DNA from: Dirofilaria immitis
Lineage: Eukaryota > Nematoda > Chromadorea > Rhabditida > Onchocercidae
Length of the DNA stretch: 64,000 nucleotides
Assembly: GCA_024305405.1 (NCBI GenBank)
Contig: JAKNDB010000079.1
Span: 1,990,501-2,054,500 of the forward strand
Direction: 5' to 3'
Every line of letters begins with the position of its first letter. The stretch's first letter is position 1. The translations under genes and the position numbers were made by a program. Under the pieces are notes generated by a model. That model had not been told where the DNA came from, made no database searches, and saw only the letters and a program-made list of their open reading frames with translations. Below are positions 27,849-40,000 of this stretch, piece by piece.

Positions 27849-29510
27849 ATTTGGTTATCGGACGCTAAATTTTCGGAAGTAATGTGGTAGTGCAACGATT
27901 TCTATTAATTGTTTTAACTCATCGAAATATTAGATCTCTTAGGATTTCCTTGATAATGGATTATTTGTAAAATATTGTCGTGCCTTCGTAGAAAAATATT
28001 AAAAGTGCACATCGTGAAAAATATTAAAATGCTTTCATTCCAAACTATAAAGTTGGATTATTGTTTATCCATTTAATTTATTTTAGTTAAGAAATAAGTG
28101 AGACGGCTTTATGTTAAGTGAAGTAGAGAGCAATAAAATGAATATTTTGGAGTTTTTCTGTCTTTCTTTGCTGCAGTAGATGGGAATATTTAATTTGTTG
28201 TGTCTCATTTTTTGCTTATATTTTTTTTCGAGTAAATATTATCAATGAATTGTTATCCATCTATTTACTCATCAGCATTTAAATATTATCTTAGTATATC
28301 AACTTTATTCTAGTTTAAGGCGGATTGACCTTTTTAGATTTTTACTCACTAACTTGTCGCAATGCTTTTATAGACCAGCACACAAAGAAGGTTAAAGTTT
28401 TCGGAAAGATCCTGCGTAAATTAGTGGGATAATATCTCAGTAATTTCAACTTAAGTTGATGATTAGTTATATCTATGTAATAAGTTAGAACTTTCATTTT
28501 TGTTGCTTATAATAGCTGATGATTGTTTGTCATAGGTATGAATTGTTGCAAAATTCTTCAAAGTATCCTTTTTCTGTTGGTTTCTCGTAGCCATCATATG
28601 GATTCTGCTGTAGCTTCGTAGGAAACGTTAAAAGATCTATTATCTTACATGCAAATACAATTCTGTTTCTTTACATACAAAATGATTTTATATTGTAAAA
28701 GTTAATTTTTTTTGCTTCTTCGGCTAATCAATAAATCTATTAGTAGAGAAATTTATTCACCTTCAACCACGAAAAATGCTAGTAATAGAATATTTCTGAA
28801 TATTTGCCTACTATAATCTGTTGTAAAGATAAATGTATGTATTAGTGAAATGTTCGAGCATTTTCATTCAATTTCGTTGATTAATGTAATCTCTGTAGAA
28901 GGATGATAATTTTCTTTCTGAAATATATTCCTTCGGAGCTGTTGGCATTGTGCGATATGTATCTATCTTGCTTCCTTCTTGCGGTGTTGTCGCATGTTTA
29001 ATCTCAATAAATTTGTACAGAATTATTTAATGTGAAGCATATATGCACTGTACGTATATGCGTGCCATTTATGGATTATTGTTAATTTTATGCTTACATT
29101 TATGTCTTAAAGATTGAAATTTTAGTATGAATAATATGTATAATTTATAATAATGTTTATTTGAAGTGTCGAATGGCAGTTTGTAACTGGGGCATCAAGA
29201 ATCATATACAGTATGCTATTACATTCAACTGATGAGCAGCAACATCGCGATAGTTTTCGTTCTTACGTAGCAGCATATGACAATCAGATAGTGGTTCGTT
29301 ATCTTATTTATGATAATGAACAATCTTTTGCTTATTGCTACATTTCGTTCTACTTCTGTTATCATATGGAACATTCCAGGATTGATTGCTATGAAAAAGG
29401 AGGCATTATGCACAAGTCATGCATGATATATTATATTTGCTTTAAATTATCTTTTAAACATTACTCGCAATTTGATGGAAAATTAACAGGCGTATAAAAA
29501 ATTATAATAG
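27849..29510. other. CSK 3' region and MTMR upstream region
   Basis: The region holds the CSK 3' untranslated region and about 1.3 kb of AT-rich DNA. A plus frame at 29213-29497 has no splice support. The AACAG acceptor near 29489, 22 bases before the MTMR ATG, is a plausible trans-splice site. Confidence 0.4.
28132..28137 (+). terminator. AATAAA polyadenylation signal of CSK
   Basis: A canonical AATAAA occurs about 285 bp after the CSK stop codon. It is assigned by position only. Confidence 0.45.
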
Positions 29511-32500
29511 ATGAAATTTCAGGTTAAAGATGTTAATGAAACACCGAACTTCATTCTTTTGGATGGTAAGTATTGATTTTATCATACATTGTATACGTCT
29601 ATTGTTCACTTACTTTTGTTAAGTAGTAAAATATTGTAAAGTTGAATTTTGTTGTTGGGCTTTCAGGCGAGATAATATCATCACAGTGCGATGATGTCTT
29701 GCTCTATCCATCTTTCCAGGATAATTACTTTGGGAAACTTTATTGTACCAACTGTCGCATATGCTTTGTACCACTTGCTGAGAAGGTTACTTGTACTTCA
29801 TATTTCTTTATATTATGTTATTTTTACTCTGTTATTACAGTATTAATGATATTAATAATAAAAATTAATAAATTACTAACAATAATAAGTAATTAATGAC
29901 AACGAATTATTATTAATAATAATAATGATAAATAATCAATAATAATAATATATATTTTTGTTTTTGTATTACTTGTTCTGCACTACAATCTTTCTACAAT
30001 CGTTCTCTTATTTTCAGCAACCAGACCCATGCTGTAGTCGGAGTATCATATTTACTGATGGACATCAAGTACCGCTATGCTCAATTGCTTCCATCCATTA
30101 CTCTTCATCACCTATTGGTTCATCTTCCATATTTTGTTTCAGTCTAATCTTACTCTTACAATTTCTTTACTACACATTTGATTTAACAGTAGATAAGATT
30201 TTCTTAACATGAAAGAACTCCATGCTTCAACTCTTCTGATTTCTATTGAGTTCTACCTTATTCTGTTCAACCATTATGAAAAATTATTAAAATTGCAGTT
30301 GGTCGTTCAGGTGCTTCTCCGAAAAAATATCGATTGATGACAGCTCCAGCCTCACAGCTTGATATTATTTCGTCCATTAAAATATACACCAAAGTGAATC
30401 GTTATATTAATTAAACAACTCAGATTGTTCAGATCGTCTTTAGAACTCTGGCGAAGTTACGATTTTTCAAGGCATCACCTTGAGAAATCAATTTTTGTTT
30501 CGATCTTGTTGGTCTTTTTCCAAACCTGTGTACTGATAATTAAAGAGGATATCGTTTCAGGACTTTCGGGTATGGATCTTCGATTTGCAGCGAAGCCAGT
30601 TTGCCGTAAATCTTGCAAACAATATTTATCATTTCTCTCGCCCTTCTTCGCTCTCTAATTTGATACAACTTACATGTGAAAGATTTCGAAAAGTACCTCA
30701 GTCAGGTATTCCGTCACAGTTAATTTTAAAGATGCAATGATTTAGTATTGTCGAACTGTGATGCCGTTTGATTATCAACTAATATTAAGCTGTTTCTATC
30801 ACATAGAAGCTGAGTAAGTCAAACGGAAATATTTATTTAACTTTCGAAAGCCGTATATGACTAAGTTTGCTTTTAGCGCGAAGAGGAGTGGCGTTGTAGT
30901 TAAGAGTTCTGATAATTTTATTGACATAAAAGTTTAGCAGAAGGATGAGAATTAATTAATTGGCTTTTTATTTGGTTTTTTAGAGAATAGAAAAAAGACT
31001 AATTCATTTTCCACATTTTTTAAACATAAATTTTATTAGAATTACCGCAGTTCATTTATACTATTGTTGAAAGTTCATTGTTGAATAGGTAATTTTATAG
31101 CACAAAACTCACTCCTGTACAACAATGGGAACGATTGGCAAAAGGAATTACGACGATGTGGGGACAACGAAACACGATGGCGTATATGTTTTTGAAATCA
31201 GAAATATCCCAGCAGAAAGCAGTTGTGCCCAGGTTTACACATTTTTCATTTTTCCATATGACTTTGGAATCTTTTCACTCATTTTCCATTTGAATCTTCC
31301 CTTCTCAATTTTCATACAATTTCTTTTATTTTGAAATTTCAGTCTAACATTTATTTTTGCAGTTATCCACTTTGTGTTGTTGTTCCGAGTGATCTCTTTG
31401 ACGTTACAATATATGATAGCCTAATACCCAACTGGTGTAATGGTAGATTCCCGGTAAGCTGACTTTTTTTTAATTAGCATCAAATTAAAAGAATAGGGTC
31501 GAAATGATATTTTTTAGTACTTTATTTTCAACATCTTGTTTTGAGGTGTGGTGTTGGTCAGCTTCCAATGGTAGTGCATTGCTTCGTTCATCTATTTGTA
31601 ATAAGGATCTTAATGCTCAAGAATTGTGGAAAAAGTATATTTTTCTGGAGATTTTATAAGTGGTGATTCGGGCCAGATTATTTGATTAACTGGTTTTTGT
31701 TGGATAGCTTATTCACTAGTACTTTAACAGTGTAGTAATTAAAATAAGGTTGCAGAGTGTTGTGGCCTATTTGTCAAGCTCATCCTTATCGTCGACCACC
31801 TCAAGTAATTGATTGTGACATATCCACTGCGCGTATATCTTCTTCATTCGAAAAGCTTCGCGAACTTTGTTCTTTAGGTATTTATTAACTTATAGATATG
31901 AACTGATTATTAGAAATTGAGCTTAAAGAATTCTTATAGATATGAAGATTGTAATAGAGTTATATAAAATAACTGTTTTTAGATTTTAACGTAATCCTTC
32001 TTATAGAATATCAAAAAAATGATTGGAAAACCAGATAGACAAAATTTATATGTATAATTTTCAGATTCAATGGAGCGTTTCGTTGAAAGAGAAAAGGAAT
32101 GGTATTCGTTAGTTGATGATACAGGCTGGTGTTCTTTAGTATTTCGATGTCTTCAATTATCGAATAAAGTTATTCACAGACTTATAGATAATCAGCGTTC
32201 CGTTGTCGTAACAGGTTGTCTTTTTATTTGTAATACTCCTCATTACTGTTTAGCAAAAATCATTTATTTGAGTCCCTGATAAATAAGAAGAAAATGCAGA
32301 ACGTTTATAAAGTCGTTAATTAATTTCTAATCAGTGATTATGATTATTTTTCTAAAAGTTTTTGGAATAGTATTTGAAATAAATATAAACACTTCTAGTG
32401 ATGTAGGAAAGAGTACTTCCAGACCAAGATGGATTCAATGCATCGGCGGTAGTGGCATCATTGGTTCAAGTATGTACGGATCGTTTTTATAGAACGATAA

Positions 32501-35133
32501 CTGGTTTCAGCGCCCTCATAGAGAAGGAATGGATTGCACTTGGACATCCCTTCGGATCAAATATGTTCGGTTGCACTCTTCTAGCCAATATTCCGGTTTG
32601 AATTCTTCATCCTTCCTATTCATATTTTCCCAGTACACTATGTTACTCTTTGTTCTGATATTTATGTCTGCCTTGAAGTTTTTAAGCATAAAAATTGGCA
32701 ACATGTTGTAGAGTTCGCGACCGCAAGCTTGTACGGCAACTTTTCTCTTATTTCTGGACTGCGTATCACAACTTATACGTCTTCATCCACTCTCGTTTGA
32801 ATACTCACATTATTTATTGATCGCACTCTGGGATCTATCCATAACTGGCCTTGCATCGTAAGTTCTTTCCACTGCTAATTTCTTTTTACAGTCATTAGTC
32901 AGCGAGTGTTACATGGATTCTAATTGTTGAAAAATTGTTGGTAATAACAACATAAGGATACATATAAATTGTATAAATAATAATATGATTATCTATTCTA
33001 TTAATTGATTTCCTAAATATGAAAATGCTGAGATCGATTTTGTAAATTTAGAACTCTGTTCACTTCTTGGGAATGATGCCATGATATTCTAATAATATCA
33101 TGCTTAAGCTTACTATAGTTTTAGTTATCATGTTTGAATTGATTTGCAGCAGCTATCTGTTGCTTAACGCCTTTTTCTGTATTTTTGCAGCGGTTTGACA
33201 TGCAATTCAGTGAGTGACAGATTAGCGCTTTGCAAAACAGCTCCAACTTTTCCTTTATCGCAGTATTACACATCGAAATATTGCCTAATGTTTACCAATG
33301 TTTTTTATTCAGTCAATCTTCTGCTTGGTTTTGGTACGTTCTTTTTGAGAAATTGTTATATCGTTTCAATATTTTTGGGATTTACAAACTTCAAGCGGTT
33401 TTATTGAACACATTAAGAAGTTATTATCTTCATTACACCGTGTTTCGTTGTGGAAACACTGTCAAATTGCAGAGTCAGTGCCAACTAATGTGATACGACC
33501 TTCTTCTTCTCCCATCGATGTGCTGTTTTGGGACGAATGCTATCTTCGATGGGTGCGGCCAGCAAATATCGCTGTAATTTTTGACTTTTTAAATGCGTTA
33601 TTTTCTGCTTAAAAAATATTGTCAACAAAGTTCTTCATTTCCAAGCTCCAAAGAGAAATATTAAATTTCAAATTAGGAACTATTATTCATTCAAGAAATG
33701 CTTGGTCGATTATATCACTATTATTCATTCTTTAGAATAGGACTATCTGTCTTTCCAAATCATTTCTATCTTTCAGGATGGCGGTATTATCACTAAGGAT
33801 TTAGCGCTTAGTTCGATACTTTCATCAGTTGCATCTGTAGCTTATCCAGAGTGTAATTCAGTTGTATGGCGGCAACGTTTCCATCCTGCTCTTGAAACAT
33901 CAGCAGTATGTTATATTGTTCTTGTTAGCATACGGTAATTTATTTGATAATTAAATTTTATATGCTGTACTTTTATTTAGGACAAAAAAATCATCAGTGG
34001 GTCATTTTTGAAGAGAATTCCATTCCGTTTTATAACTATACGTACGTAGAATTTTTACTCTTGGACTCATCTTTTATTTCTGTAAACTTTGTCTATCCCA
34101 AGCACTGCTTGAGGATCTTTTTTGGTAATCCATGTATCCTTCTTTCAGATCAGTTCGTCTTATCCCTATTCAGATGCTTTACCGAAAAATATTCCTGCCT
34201 TAAGTGAAGTGAGTATTATATCTGATGCTGCATCTGCAAAATCATTATGTCTGCAGCTAGAAAAAACCAGTATTAATCTCAGTCCAGGATCAGGGTGAGT
34301 TTACATGGTTAAACGAATTGCTAAGTTGATATTAAAAATGAAGAAGTCCATAGGTCATTTCATCTAAATAAAACCAACATAATCCAAACCAGAAATACCA
34401 ACACGAAACAAAAGTAACATATGATAACAATAACAAAAAGTCAAAAACACTCCTAAAAATAAAAAAACTGAAAAAACCAAAAGAATCATAATAAAAATGA
34501 GATATAAAATATTCCTTATTAGTAAACAACAAACCACACAAACAAAGAACAGATAAAAAAATACCTGCAATTGAACAAAAACAGGACAACAAAAATTATA
34601 AAAAGAATAACCACGTAATCTTGTTGACATAAATTAATATAAATCACATAACCAATCTGTCAGATAAAGTTTTTTTTGTTTCGGATTTTAAAATTCCTTT
34701 AGTCATAACATCAACTAGTAATTGAGTATGTACGCATGCATTATTCAACATTTATGTTATGAATAACTTGATTTACTAAATGATAGTGTTCTTAAAGCAT
34801 TTGGCGTTCTATTCTTTCTTGTCAGAAAAGTGAAAATGTTTAATAACAGGTAGTAGTAATATGCTTGAATGTGGTACATATCGAAATATCGCATTCTTTC
34901 TAACAGAAGAGGCAAGAACTTTTTAATAAGAGTTTTTTTTTAAAAGCTTTTTCATAGTTTTTCTCTCTATTCTCACTTTCCTTAATTAATTGAATTTTCA
35001 GAAAGCTGAAAAAGAAAGACGATTTTCGACAACTTCACTAATGACACGTGTGGACCGTTTGATGGAAGTGAGCAAGTTGCGATCTTCGTCACCTCGTCTT
35101 CGACATCACTCTCCACCAGGAACTCTTGTATAA
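29511..35133 (+). CDS. inactive myotubularin-related protein (MTMR10/12-like pseudophosphatase)
   Basis: Inactive myotubularins bind active ones and steer them to PI3P/PI(3,5)P2 membranes. Well-phased exons are 29511-29565, 29667-29785, 30018-30117, 30299-30393, 30561-30692, 31343-31453, 31546-31634, 31756-31877, 32065-32207, 32407-32595, 32712-32857, 33777-33905 and 34149-34208. The PH-GRAM part includes NYFGKLYCTNCRICFVPL and DFRVWIFDLQRSQFAVNLAN. The phosphatase-like part has YPLCVVVPSDL, FPVWCWSASNGSALLRSSI, FYRTITGFSALIEKEWIALG, FLLFLDCVSQL and LLIALWDLS. Where active enzymes have HCSDGWDRT this protein has PDQDGFNAS, so the catalytic Cys and Arg are lost. The C terminus has LFWDECYLRWVRP as in MTMR10/12. 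Two places are messy. In exon 31101-31232, DWQKELRRCG...RWRICF is out of frame with FEIRNIPAESS unless the T run at 31189-31193 is one shorter. Exon 33191-33573 also needs a frame switch. The final exon (from 35002) is open to 35133, but its joining phase is unclear. Confidence 0.85.
34332..34660 (-). pseudogene. candidate nuclear mitochondrial insertion, nad5-like, inside an MTMR intron
   Basis: Inside the 0.7-kb MTMR intron the minus strand turns strongly T-rich, with G exceeding C. This is the composition of nematode mitochondrial coding strands. It is open for about 88 codons as a near-continuous hydrophobic protein. The segment VFLFLGVFLTFCYCYHMLLL followed by GISGLDYVGF resembles the region after the PFLSGFYSKD motif of NADH dehydrogenase subunit 5, where insects have TGLTVCYSFRLV. 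The preceding part is hydrophobic but not specifically recognisable. Flanks return to ordinary nuclear composition. A chance low-complexity frame cannot be excluded without comparison with the species' mitochondrial genome. Confidence 0.4.
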
Positions 35134-35416
35134 CGCGTCATACTTCTGTACTGAACGAAGTCAAATATATAGAATTTTTGCTTTTTTTGGAAGAGTGAGA
35201 AGGAGTTAAAATGTTACTTTTTTGTGCTAATGATATTCATCATGGTATTTGCTGTAGAGCATGAAAGCGAAAAATTTTATGTCGTTTGTTTCGTATTGAT
35301 GTTTTGCTTTTTGAATTGATATTAAAAATGTAACTACGTTGTATTGCACGATTGAGTATTCTAGGTGTATTATGCAATGGATTGAAATTCATGTTGCGAT
35401 GCTGCATTCAGCTGCA

Positions 35417-35422
35417 ATAAAA
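35417..35422 (+). terminator. AATAAA polyadenylation signal of MTMR
   Basis: A canonical AATAAA occurs about 285 bp after the proposed MTMR stop. It is assigned by position only. Confidence 0.4.
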
Positions 35423-35935
35423 ATTTGGAAGAATTAAGAATTTCACAAAACCTTCAAATTATCTATCACAGAGCATATAGAATAAGGGGAATAAGAAAAT
35501 GAAAGTAAGAGTAAATCGAAGTTTTTTTACAAATTTTCGAAAAATTATACAATAGTTACTTAATAACAGCCAAAAAAGTATAGATGAGAATCGAGGATGA
35601 TGAAGAAAAGACTCTAGAAATGGAAAAAATATATCCGACTGAAGGATAAGTTTTGACTTTTGATGAATAAGTAAGAAAAAGTGCTGTAAGCTCGTCAATG
35701 ACATCAGACAGTTCAATGAATTTCAGAAACAGTGTGAATGAGATGGAAGAGACCGTTATAGATAAGATGGAAGATGGATAGATTCATTGTGGATGAAATG
35801 GAAAGCGGAGAGATTCGCAGTTGCAACTGACTTATGACTTCCACAAATTCAAAGAAGTGGTCATGAAGGAATGTTTCATTGTATCGGTGATACGTAAAGT
35901 CATTCAGCATTGCCTTTTCTCTGCTCTACATAAAT

Positions 35936-36209
35936 CTATCGTGGTGCTTCTATAATTGGCATGCACTTATCATCATTACTTACCGCAGAGTACTGTCTCG
36001 AGATATCTAAGACTGAAAGGAAATTGACCAACAATACTCTCCCTGATTCATTGAGAGACACTATGCCACTGCATACTTCGCGGTTCGGTCTTTCCGTCTT
36101 AATGGACTTCTCATTTATGCTAGTAATTTGTTTGAGGAATGGCATACCTGGTAATTCACCTTGCTTGCTGAGAATTGACATATTTGAGGATTTTATTGAG
36201 TATTAGTAC
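35936..36209. other. isolated coding-like block, strand undecided
   Basis: Both strands are open for 81 codons with balanced composition. The plus frame contains LPDSLRDTMPLHTSRFGLSV. The minus frame contains TERPNREVCSGIVSLNESGR. Neither shows a domain I recognise, and there are no neighbouring exons. It could be a relic of a mobile element, a decayed gene copy or a single-exon gene. Confidence 0.25.
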
Positions 36210-37082
36210 TATTTTAGGTTATCTTTCTTGTGGAATGCTCATATTATTCTTGTTAGTTACAGATGAGGAAATATATGTCTGGCAAATAGCTGAATTGTAG
36301 TAGAGTAATTATCAAATAGTACTGATAACCTATATATTAATTCATTTTTAATGTAATGCGGTCGATGAATATTGCTCTGATCATCATATATCCATTCAAA
36401 TTTATACCGATAGATATAATTATAAAAGAGAAAGGTATACGAATGGAAGTTTCTTCAATACCATGAAAGTTTTTGATTGGTTAGTTGTGTGGTAAACAAA
36501 TTTATATGAGGATTTATTGTTTATTAGAGAAAGTTGTGAGAACAGTTCCTTCGATTAAGCAAGAGAAGTGATAGATTAATAATTGAATAAAATAAGCAGA
36601 CGAATGCCAGAAATTAGAGCCAGCAAATATATCATCCTAATTTACTTTTATCAACCTCGTTATAAATATTGGTCCTTATATAAGGCGTGTTGATGTTAAA
36701 ATAATTATGTAAAAGGATGAGAAAGAATTTTTTTTTTTTTTTTTTACAGATAAATGATAAATTCAATTGAAAGATATAAGATTGAATATTTGAATAGAAT
36801 ATTTAGATTAGTTTCATTTGAGATGATAAAAGCATGTTTAGATGAATATTAACAATGTAACAACGAGGATGAGAAAGAATGTTTTACACAAAGGGATGAT
36901 AAATGGAATTGCCTAAAACTGTTTACAGTCATTTATATCTATTACACCGATGAATCATTAACAAATTTTGATTGTAATTAATTATTAAGAAATACTGTTT
37001 GATTTGTATTTATAAATATTTTCGGTTTTCTCGATATTTATTAGTACGGTATGCATTCATTACTAATTTCAGAAGTTGAAAG

Positions 37083-40000
37083 ATGTCTCGACATCGCAAT
37101 ATTCGTAATATGAACTACGATGATGGTCAGTGTTATAATTGTTTGTTGATTAGTTGTAAATATAATTAATATCGACTTCTAATTAGGCCATACCTAGGTA
37201 TTCTCCTTTTTTTCGCACATATAAATCTACAGAATGATCATGCTTTCCAACATATGCCTTCCGGTTTACTTTTAGATGATATCAAACTCTATAAAATGTG
37301 ATTCTTCATGAGTGGACTAATAATGAGTCGAGATTCATTGTTATTTTATGTTATATTTAAGAACGTGATGATGAGGATGATGAAGAATTCCATCGGTACA
37401 GCATCTCGACGGATGATGAAACTATGTCTTCTGGTGCAGGTATCTCTTATTGATTTACATTGTTAAAATACAATATATGCAGGACATGATATGCGTATCC
37501 ATACTGTTATTTTGCTACTTTCGAAGATCAGTTTTGTCGTTTTTTCTTTCCTTTTTTTGCTATTTTTGTATATCCATAATAATGGTTTTAAAGAATGGAA
37601 AGGTAAGTTCGATCTTATATCTCTCATTAATAACTAATTATTTATTTCTTCATTGTTATTCGACGAACTTTGAATAACTCCATTATTAGCACAGATATAT
37701 TCACTAATATGCATTTGTTCTTCAGTGATTTCCAAAAAACATATTTATTTTTCTTATTATCTTGTTTCCATGCAGAGAATTTATTTAATATCGTGAAAGA
37801 TTTATCTTATGATGTTGAGGAATCGGAGACTTGGGTAGAGATTTGTTGTATAGTTATGACGGATTTTATTCGTTGCAACTGCGATACACAAATTAGTTGA
37901 GGAAAATCAATAATATAATAGATAGCTTGAGTTTCTCTTTAACTTAGGAAACTTATCTGAGGCTTCTTGATATTGGAGTTATAGAGTTGAATTTGGGAGC
38001 GCCGGGACGCACGATGAGGAAATCATAGAATCAAAAGGAGAGAATGTATGTAAGTGTATATGAAAGTGCATGAGTGTAATCTCTTAATCGATATATTTGT
38101 ATTGATAATTTACAATATTTTAAGTAATGTCATATGAGCTGAAGGACGAAAGGTCAAAATCTGATTGATTAAAATGTTTAAAATAGTTTCCTTCGCATGA
38201 AAATTGACATTTAAAAGGATGATTTCTTGTTTGGAAAATATGGATCAGGACAATTTATGAAATCACTTGATTATGTCGAGATATTTAATAAGCATATATC
38301 TTCATTATTTCTAACATATTTATTTTATAAAATATTTCGGTTATTCCAACATTTAGTTTTGTAGAAGAATATATATATAAACGAGCGCATACGAACTCTT
38401 TCAATAATAACAAAGTTGGCGTTTGCATCGCAGATTTCATCCCGGAAGAAAACCTTCCTGAACTAGTTAATGATGTTGTCGATGATTCTAGGGATTCTTG
38501 TTTAGCAACGACGCATTTTCAGAAACTTCGAAAAGATGGTTAGTGTTTATATTCGTATTTGATTACTTTTCCTTTTTTAATATATTTTTTATAACGGTGG
38601 AAGCAGTTGTTTTCAAGTTTTGTATTTTTATATTGAACATTACTTGAAGTTCAGAATTAGCAGAAGAAAATACGTCGAGAGGTCATCAATCAGTTAGAAA
38701 TAGGGGTAAAGAGACTCGACTTTGGGAGCAGGTGATAAAACGAGAAACAGAGAAAGCCAACGTGGTAAGTAGTTTGAGAGTCTAATCTTTTCTGTCTAGA
38801 TCTACTTGTTTTTGAAACATTTACCTCGATTAACTTCCTAAAAAAATAAATGCGAAACACTGAGTAACCATTTTTTTTAATGGATACTCATTCTTTAAGA
38901 AATCCGTGTAGCAATTCCCAATGGCTAGTGTATGCTGGATTATTAACTCATTAGTATCTTATTCGTCCATTTGATTTGTTGCGTTATAACAGAATGGCAA
39001 CAGTGAACATTCACCGGAGATATCGCAAATGGAGAATTTGCAACTATCAGAAGACGTGGAAAGGAATATGTATGAAAAAAATCCTTCAATCAAGTGCTAA
39101 AAACGAGTGGTAGCAGCAGGAGATTAGCTGCTCTTGATGCTGCACGAAATGCTGTTGTACAGCCACCTAAGTCAATGCGTTTTGCATTGTTTAAATCAGC
39201 TTATATATATTTTAGTTTCCGAACGCATTATAAGAAGAGCTGTTTCAAAAAATGATGAATGCGAATCCTTGACAGTTCAAAATTATTATAATAAGGGATA
39301 TTTCAGAGCGAAACTCTTTCAAGAAATCAAGCCAACGGTTAATGTGGTTATTGTTGGTCATGTTGATGCTGGTAAAAGTACACTAATGGGACACCTTTTA
39401 TATCAAGTATATTTTTAAATCTCATTGAAATATATGAATAATTAAGCAAAAATTTAATATATGTCACAGTTTACATTCTTTATGGCATATCAGTAAACTG
39501 AATAAAAGATATTTTCTGCAACTGAAAGAATGTGAGCTGGAGCTATTAGTTGATGAATTCAATCCAAAAATATCAGTTATGGATTGTATGAAAAAAGAAT
39601 TTGTTACAAGTCCATTCCAGAAAATTGGGCTTATTGTCATTTACTCATAAGGGGTAATTCAACCTTAAAAGTCCTTTAGTTGTATAAACTTTTATATCAT
39701 TCATTATTTCACTTGATTTTGTCATATATGAGTAATGTTCTAGTTAGGCGGTATCGATGAACGGACTATGCATAAATACAAACAAGAATCAGCTAAAACA
39801 GGCAAAGCATCCTTTGCATATGCTTGGATCCTTGACGATACGCAGGTATTCTACCCATTTCAATGCAATAATCTTTCTTATTAAAAATTGATAGTTTCTT
39901 TATTTATTATATATAATTTTCTCTATAGTAATGAGTTTAATTTTTCCCTATATTTTTATCTTGATAAAAAGGTCGGCTTTAGGAAGAAAGGCAGCGAGGT

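Larger units (their letters stand above)
35134..37082. other. intergenic region between MTMR and HBS1
   Basis: The region contains the MTMR 3' region and AT-rich DNA. It is interrupted by one less AT-rich block open on both strands at 35936-36209. The acceptor ending at 37072 just before the HBS1 ATG looks like a trans-splice site. Confidence 0.4.

Noticed and set aside
37670..37900. Extra HBS1 exon ([16 protein letters not shown])
   Set aside because: The flanking exons already join in phase 1 without it, and its edges do not fit that phase. It could be an alternative exon but is not supported.
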